Part shown: positions 10,901-19,900 of the stretch, piece after piece
Position numbering within the stretch: position 1 is the stretch's first letter
Layout of the letters: every line of letters begins with the position of its first letter
NCBI GenBank assembly: GCA_963576565.1
Contig: OY755046.1
Span: 73,153,719-73,217,718 of the forward strand
Direction: 5' to 3'
DNA from: Aspidapion aeneum
Lineage: Eukaryota; Arthropoda; Insecta; Coleoptera; Brentidae
Length of the DNA stretch: 64,000 nucleotides
Made by a program: the position numbers and the translations under genes
Notes under the pieces: generated by a model
Seen by the model: only the letters and a program-made list of their open reading frames with translations
The model's database searches: none
What the model was told of the DNA's origin: nothing

Positions 10901-13900
10901 GGAACTAAGAGCAGGGAGCAAGATCTTCAAGTAAAAGAAACTAATATTACACAAGCTGGTACTAACAGCAGCGAACAAGATCTTCAAATAAAAGAAACTA
11001 ATATTACACAAGCTGGAACTAAGAGCACGGAGCAAGATCTTCATTTAAGACTAACTAAATTTACACAAGCTGGAAATATGTTTTTTAAAGGAATGAGAGA
11101 ACTTGGTGAGTATTTTTTGCCTTTCTATCCCGCGCAGCAATGGCTAGAGAAGGTATTGTTTTCGACGAAACAAATTTTTTTGAGATAATGCCGAAAATGT
11201 GTTATTTGGGTGTATTTAACCGCTGAACCGATTTTCATAAAATTTTCAGGTAAAATAGTCTTCGACACTCCAACGAGCTGATTAGTTTTTGGCCAAAATC
11301 CATTAATGCTAATGAGTTTTTTGACAACGACGACATCAATATGCGGTTTTCAGAATATAGTAGACTATAATTAGTTTCCGAGTTATTTATAAAAAGGTGT
11401 TTTCAAGGCTGATTATCATAGCTTCACTTGTGCTAATAGGCTAGCTAGGAAGGTATCAGATCTGTCATGGATACATTTATTTACCTTCCTGGCTCGCGCA
11501 GCAATGACAATGGTATCTGTCCGTAACCCGATAGCTCCTAAACCGCTGAACCGATTTTCATAAAATTTTCAGATAACATAGTGTACAATACTATAAAGAG
11601 CTGATTAATTTTTGGACAAAATCCATTAATGCTAATGACAGTTTTTTAACAGTTAAAAAATTAAAAATTGCTAACTTCTTAAGGGAGCATAGGGAAATAT
11701 AGTACAAAACGCTTTTCTCAATAATTTATGTTATTACCAAAAACTTCATATAAACTTTCATCGCAGCCCACGAGAAAGACCGGCCCTGGCGCGGAAATAT
11801 CACGTGACCGTAGTAGAGTCACAAAAGAACGCCTCCCGGCCAGCTGTCATTATAAAACATGTGTATTTTCAGTTTTGGTATGTTTACGTCGATTTTTTTT
11901 TAATTCGGGCATGAATTTTATGTGAATTTTATCAAAGTTATTAAAATAACGCAGCCCACGAAAAAGACAACAATGCCGCCAACGTGTAGTGTTGTTGGTT
12001 GTCGGTCCAACTATAAAACTGAAACCGAATACGTGTCAACTATTAATTTGCCAGTGGATAAACAAATGCATACAATTTGTAAAAATTAAGTATCTTAAAA
12101 GTTCCACAAGTTTGCATCAAACATTTTCCTAACGAGCAGGTTATTTGGTTTGATAAGTGTGTTGTAAATCGAGAGTGTTGAAAATGTTCCGAAATATAAG
12201 TAGACAACCTGTATCTACTGTTCGATTAGCTGATATCGAGAGGCAACAACTGGAAACTGCAATAGAAGAAAGTCTTGAAACACTTTCAGCTCATAAGAAA
12301 TCAAAAGTTTTATCAAATATTGAGGACATTTCAAAATTTTATTGTTCTAATACTAAAATAAACAAAAATTGGATTGTTACCCAAGAACGTGACACAGTCT
12401 GCCTGTGTGTGCCCATCACTGTTAGCATCTCTAGTTGTTAAAGGAAATCTGTCATTTTTTGTAAATGTTAACAATGTGTTCATACCAAAAAACAAACTGC
12501 CAAAAGAAGTTGGAGATTTATTTTTGGACAGCACCGATACACTTGAAGAGCTAATGCAGTTTATTGAAATGAAAATTGCAAACGGGAAAGAAGTGGTAAA
12601 AAATAAGATTGATCAAGTAATAGACAACCTTAGTGACATTTTCGATAGTGAGAGTGAAAAATGTGTTCAATTGTCATTTCTTATTGAACATTATTTTCCG
12701 CATTAAAACGGAAAGAGGTAATTGCCCGGCTGCAGAGTGCGTTGTTGCTAACATACTACATAATATTTATGCCCATGTCGTGCAGCGCTCCGTCCCGTTG
12801 TCAGAGGTTCGGGGGGGGGGGGGGGGGGAGGTTTCAGAATTTTTTAACCAAAAAAAATTGTCCGCGTCCGGTTATAGGAGTGAATTTTACATGTAAAGAA
12901 ATAGGAAAAAGCTTGGTTTCAACAAATTTGTCCGCTTAAAGGAAGTGTCCGCTTAATAGAGGTGTCCGCAAGGAGAGGCTGTACATAATTTTAAACATTT
13001 TTAGGCTACAAAAAAGTGCCAAAGAGCGAAAAGGGCTTTAACTTTATTTCTACACACTACTTGAGCACATATTTTCAAAATAATCAACAAACAACCCCAT
13101 CAAGGGAGATATTCCAGGAATTACAACGCAGAAAAAATCTTGTTATTATGACAGAATCTTATGCCATAAAACTCAAAGGTAGGTAAAGGAAATATTTATG
13201 TTGTTTAAGCCGCGTAATTATTTATGATTGCGCAAATATTCATGGATGAAAACAGACTTACGATAAAATACGTGTATACTTGAAAATGGTTCCGTAACGA
13301 GAGGCCGCCCCATGTGACGTCACTCCAACGCTGCTTTCTCATTGGTCAGCCGCACGGCCATATTGCCTACGTCACTAACACTTTGTCACGGCGCGGGAAA
13401 ATTAAATTCGTGTTTGTCGTTCACTTATATGCAAACACTACAGTAAACAACACTGGAGTACATGCAATGGAGACGAAAAGACGCTCTCTCTAGATAAGTC
13501 CAAACACTTTTTCTATATCATCGAGGAGCGGATCTAGGAATTTCATTTGGGGGGGGGGGGTTATTTTTCGCGTTTTGCATAGTGTCAAGCTGCCCCAAGG
13601 TTTCGTGAAAAACCGAGCGAATATTTTCCTAAGTTCCCTGGTTGCAGTTACAATAATCTTAACTTAGCTTTGCTCACAACCGTTTTATTGATGTAAATTA
13701 AACACTTTCTTTAAAGCAAGTAGTTATACAGGGTGTTTCAACTAAAAGGTAACAGAGGTGTTTTTGGGTATTTTTCGTGCGAATTTGGAGAAACACTTTT
13801 TGGCTATCTTGAAATTTTTGTAGCACGAACCCTCTTCGAGGGGTACACTTTAACCCTATATTTTAAATAGGGAAAGTGGGTCTAGTGATACCTTATTTTG

Positions 13901-16900
13901 AAGCCCTGTTTCTTTATCCAGGTGGACAGCGATGGGAAATTTAATACATAAAGGATCATAAAGGAAAAAATTCGCCATTTTGAAACAGCCACTGGATTAT
14001 CGGACTGCCGCTAAGCATGTCCCAGCCAATCGTCGGGTATTAAAAAATTTTGTTTGGTATTTTTAGTTAACCCATTTACAAGATGGGCACGTGCAGTATT
14101 GTTTGATAAAAAAGGCGCCGTGAACGTTGGGTATGCAGCCAAAGAGATTATATTATGCGCAGGAGTGGTAGGCACATCAAAAATGTTGTTACTAAGCGGT
14201 ATTGGCCCCCAAAAAGATTTGGAAAACTTAAGAATTCGTACTGTGGTGGATCTTCCAGTAGGAAAAGGTACATTTATTTATTTATTTATTTATTTATTTT
14301 CAATTAGGGGTTAACAACAGATGATTACATCCACAAACGCAACCCTCGACATAGTAAGAACAGCAGGTACAAGCAAGAAAAAAGCAAAATCCTAAACACT
14401 AACTACAAGCTAAAAGAGAAAAAAGAAACATTTGTGTTTGAGAAAGTCCCATTATGTTATTACTTAAAAATATACACACATATCGAAGTATTCAATTGTA
14501 TTACGATATTGATTATAACATTTCAACATTCTACAAAGGGGAGCATTTTGTCCAGAGTTAGTTCTACGAAAAGGTATTTCAAACAGCTCACGGTTTCTTA
14601 TATTCATATTGTTTTGTGGTCTAAACTGTATTTTCTGGTAAACCTCTGGACACGATGCCAGACCCTTCATTATTTTAAAAATCATCAAAAGATCTACGGT
14701 CCTTGAGTGAAATGATTTTGTATTGTTGCATAATGAACCTGTAGTCTCTATCAATTATAGGTGTTCTAGTTTTGTAGCCAATATATCTTAGAAATTTGTG
14801 TTGGACAGATTCTAATCTTTTTGCATAAACGTCATAACATGGGTCCCACACGACAGATGCAAAAGAGAGCTGACTATAGACATATGCGTAATAAACATTG
14901 AGAATAGGTCTAACATCACGAAAATCATTACATACGCGTTTAATAAATCCCAGCATTCGATTGGATTTGTTTAAAACATTATCAATGTGCGAGTTAAATT
15001 GCAGTTTGGAATCTAAAATCACCCCAAGTCTCGCACCTCAGAGACGGACTTCAAGTTATGATTCCTTATAAAATACACATGCTTTATCGCATTTTTGTTT
15101 CTGGTATAAGGTATTGTAACGCATTTCCCCAAATTAAGAGACAGATCTGACAGAATGAACCGATCCAAATCCTCTTGAACCCTCAAACAGTCCTCTTGAC
15201 TAAGAATTTTTTTGTATCCCTTTACATCATCGGCGTACACATTAAAAGTTATTGGGTCGCGGAAATTTCTTCGAAAACTTTTCTTGGAATTTTTTTGTTC
15301 GAACGGAAAATTGTTCGAAAAAATTTTCTTCGAAAGTCATTTTGTTCGAACGGAAATTTGTTCGAAAACATTTTCTTCAAACGGAAATTTGTTCGAAAAC
15401 AGTTTTTTCAAACGGAAATTGGTTCGAAAACATTTTTTTCGAACGGAAATTTGTTCGAACGGAAATTTGTTCGAAAACATGTTGTTTGAACGGAAATTTG
15501 TTCGAAAACATTTTGTTCGAACGAAAATTTGTTCGAAAGGACATTTTGTTCAAACAAAAATTTGTTCAAAAAAACATTTGTTCGAAAAAATTTTGTTCGA
15601 ATGGAAATTTGTTGGATAAAAATTTGTTTAAATGGAAATTTGTTCAAAAACGTTTTCTTCGAACGGAAATTTGTTCGAAAACATTTTGTTCATTAAAAAC
15701 AGCAACTGTTTGACAAAGGGGTCTCTTTCTAACATATTTAAAAAAACTTTCCTAACTTCTTTCGCGGGCTCCTAGCGGGTGTGGAACAAAACTGAACGGA
15801 AATTTGTTCGAAAACATTTTGTTCAAATGGAAATTTGTTCGAAAACATTTTGTTCGAACGAAAATTTGTTTGACAGGATATTTGTTTAAAAAAAGTTTGT
15901 TCGAACGGAAATTTGTTCGAAAAAAATTTGTTCAAACGGAAATTTGTTCCAAAACGTTTTCTTCGAACGAAAATTCGTTCGAAAACATTTTGTTCATTAA
16001 AAACAGCAACTGTTTGACAAAGGGGTCTCTTTCTAACATATTTAAAAAAACTTTCCTGACTTCTTTCGCGGGCTCCTAGCGGGTGTGGAACAAAACTGAA
16101 CGGAAATTTGTTCGAAAACATTTTGTTCAAATGGAAATTTGTTCGAAAACATTTTGTTCGAACGAAAATTTTTTTGACAGGATATTTGTTAAAAAAAGTT
16201 TGTTCGAACGGAAATTTGTTCGAAAAAAATTTGTTCAAACGGAAATTTGTTCCAAAACGTTTTCTTCGAACGAAAATTCGTTCGAAAACATTTTGTTCAT
16301 TAAAAACAGCAACTGTTTGACAAAGGGGTCTCTTTCTAACATATTTTTTCAAAAAAAAACTTTCCTAACTTCTTTCGCGGGCTCCTAGCGGGTGTGGAAC
16401 AAAACTGAACGGAAATCTGTTCGAAAACATTTTGTTCGAACGGAAATTTGTTCGAAAACATTTTGTTCGAACGAAAATTTGTTTGATAGGATATTTGTTT
16501 AAAAAAAGTTTGCTCGAACGGAAATTTGTTCGAAAAAAATTTGTTCAAACGGAAATTTGTTCCAAAACGTTTTCTTCGAACGGAAATTCTTTCGAAAACA
16601 TTTTGTTCATTAAAAACAGCAACTGTTTGACTAAGAGGTCTATTTCTAACAAATTTTTTCAAAAAAAAAACTTTCCTGACTTCTTTCGCGGGATCCTAGC
16701 GGGTGTGAAACAAAACTGAACCGTTCGAAGAAAACGTTTTCGAACAAATTTCCGTATGAACAAATTTCCGTTCGAAAAAATTTTTTTTCGAACAAAATGT
16801 TTTTGAACAAGTTTTTGTTTGAACAAAATGTTTTCGAACAAATTTCCGTTCGAACAAAATGTTTTCGAACAAATTTCCGTTCGAAGAAAATGTTTTCGAA

Positions 16901-19900
16901 CAAATTTCCGTTTGAAGAAACTGTTTTCGAACAAATTTACATTCGAAGAAAATGTTTTCGAACTATGGCTTTAAAAAAAATGGTTTTCGACCAACGTGTT
17001 TTCGAACAAAGTTCCGCGACCCAATTTTTTTGTCCCTTCTGTAACACGGTATTTTTGCCATATTACACACCCAAGGGGAGCCCTTAAATCTATGTTTTTT
17101 TAGGTGTAAAGGACCACGTCAGCTTTCCAGGTCTAAGTTACGTGACAAATTATAAAACCGACCAAAAACCAATTGAAGTCGATCGTACCAACCATACTAA
17201 TGGAGCTGAGGCAATTGGGTATATTTCTTTGGACAGGAAGGAAAAAACTGATCGTCCCGATGTTGAATATTTGGTTTTTAACCAGTTCTTAAATAATTTT
17301 GATAATTATACTGGCGTGTCTAAAGAAGATAAACAAAAATATTTTCGAGGTAAAAAATTTTCCTGCCCAATAAGCATTTATTAGCAGTGGCGAATCCAGG
17401 GGGGGGGGCAGAGGGGCCCGGGCCCCAGACATAAAACTTAATTTTTAATGAACGTGAAATTTTGTACCCGTAAATAGTGAGAAAAATTTCGCAAGAAGCG
17501 CTATCTACATTGGCGTAGCTAGCCTTGCTTTTCAGGGGGGGCCGTGGCCCCGGTCTATCTTGAACAAAAAGCAAACATAGGTTTTAAAGAGTCGTGCAAA
17601 GTGTGCAATGAATAAAAAAAAATACGCGCATTAAATGTTCTAATATTTTAATATAACAAATTTAATAATACATTTACCAACTTATTTATATGTATACACA
17701 GGAAGTATGTAATTCAGCAATTCTACAAAGAAAGTTTTCTACGTCGCTGACTGAAAGCGTCTACCACACTGTCTAAGTCGACCTCAACATCTTTTTCTAT
17801 GAATAACAATGACAAACCTGAGTGTCTCTCTTGAGTCATAGTTGTTCTAAGCCAATTAAAAACTCTCCTCATGGCAGAGAAAGACCTCTCGCAAGTTGCA
17901 CTTGAAATTGGAAGAATACTCGCAACTTTAAAAAGTTGGTAGAGGTTTGGATAGGTGTTTTCTGCTATATGTTGTTTGATAGAATCATGACCAACAGTTT
18001 GATTTAACCGAAAAATACAATTCTTTAAAACGGTCATTTCAGCTCTTAGAGCAGAAGTATTAATATTAAAAATTTCCCGGTATTGCTCGACGAATTTATT
18101 CCATTTAACGACGTGGGAAAACTTAATATGAAAATGGTTATGAAATTGTCACCAAAATCGGAAAATTTCCATAAGACACTAAACGCTAACCTCAAAAAAA
18201 CTAAAAAGATTATTATATTTATTTTAGAAAAATAGTTTAAAAAGGTCTTTTATAACCTTACGACATCTACAACCCGATTTCGGAAACAGAGGGGCAAAGG
18301 TTGCTGTCTTTATTAAATGCGAAATTTAACTTACCCTTCTATAATATTTTACAAGATGTCGCCAATATGTATGAAATATTCAATATGCATAATTATGTTT
18401 AAATTTAAAAAATATTTTCGGGAAATTGCATAAGTGCAGAAAAGTTACCGATAATTTAAAGAGAAAAAGCCTAATTCCGCAAGACAAGGGCTTGTTCCTG
18501 AAATGTAAACATTATCTGAATGATTTTAAATTTTAATGCACCTATTTTATTTGAATATTTCCCGAGTAATAATAGAAAAGTATGTATTTTCAGCGTCATG
18601 TTCTTTTACTAGTAGTCGGTAGGGGAGGCCTAAAATATCTTAGGGGGGCCTGAGGGACTTCAGGGGGGGGCAGGCCCCCCCTGGCCCCCCCTAGCTACGC
18701 CAATGGCCATCTACCAAAAACTTATTTTTTTTTTGTTTTTTAGCTACGAGGCTGTATGGAATCCATATTCTTCCAATTCTACTAAACCCTAAGTCCGAAG
18801 GTCAGATAACGCTAAAGTCTAAAAATTGGGAAGATGCACCGTTGATAAAACCAAATTATTTCAAAGATGAATTTGATGCTGAAACACTCGCAGAAGGCAT
18901 TATGTATGTAGATAACGTTTTGATGCATACTAAACCATTTGAAAAGGTAACTTATTAGATAGTTTAAGTTGAGCTACGTATTTTTACGTAAAACTACACG
19001 TTAAGCGCTCTACGTTTTGTTCCAAATTTGAGTTTAAGTTGAATGTTTTTACGTTACCATAACAGGTCTACTAATAGCAGAGAATATGGAATTCGGCACT
19101 GTGTTTTTTTGATGTTACAATTTTGTTTTTTGTCTTTTCAACTACAGTAGGAATATATTTGCAAAGAATCGTTTGTACTGGAAGCGGAAATCATCGTCTA
19201 GGCCTCATTTTTCGATCGGTCAATCAACCAATTCTATTCTTTGGTAACGTTAAGGTGCCCGCAGACTGCCGTAAGTTAACGTAAAAACGTAAGCTCCTAA
19301 CGTGACCTTGACGAGGGTATGACGAAGTGCGCTTGCGTAACTGTCAAATCTCATGCTTACGTAAAAATACGTAGCACAACTTAAAATATCTATTAATAAA
19401 CGTGAAATTTCGAACCCGTGAATTGAAAAATCAAACAAGTTTCGTGGCTAATCGGGTAAAAAGGAGTTTTTGTTTCTCTCGTATTTTTCCATGGGTAGCT
19501 TGAAAGCTTAACCTCACGAGGGTCCAAGATCTAATGGACACCTAATAAGTGTTGACAGTTAACTGTTTCGTCCTTATGGGACTCCTCAGAACACTGCTTG
19601 GTCAATGTGACACTCTTGCGAAGTTAATTAGACGGTTTTGTCTCTAATCCTATGTAAATAGTAAGAAAACTCTCGCGAGTAGCGCCATCTACCGAGATAC
19701 GAGAGAAACCAGAACAAGAGCAGGGAAAATAAACTGTTATACATATCGATCAATGAAAAGATCGATTACAAGTTTAAAAAAAAAAACAAACTAATCCGTG
19801 ACCTACGACAGCTCTTCTGCCTTTCAGGCCAGATCAACGCTGATTGCGTTTTTACCCGCCATTAGACACGTGAGCGTCAATCAGCGGAATTTTTAAGCCA

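Noticed and set aside
10427..11044. 205-codon minus-strand open frame with hydrophobic repeats
   Set aside because: Shadow of the coding minisatellite in gene B, whose plus-strand frame is part of a full-length protein.
15175..16940. Overlapping long open frames on both strands rich in Phe, Lys, Glu and Asn
   Set aside because: They are by-products of the TTCGAA repeat, which lacks stop codons in several frames. There is no conserved domain, and the frames overlap each other on both strands.
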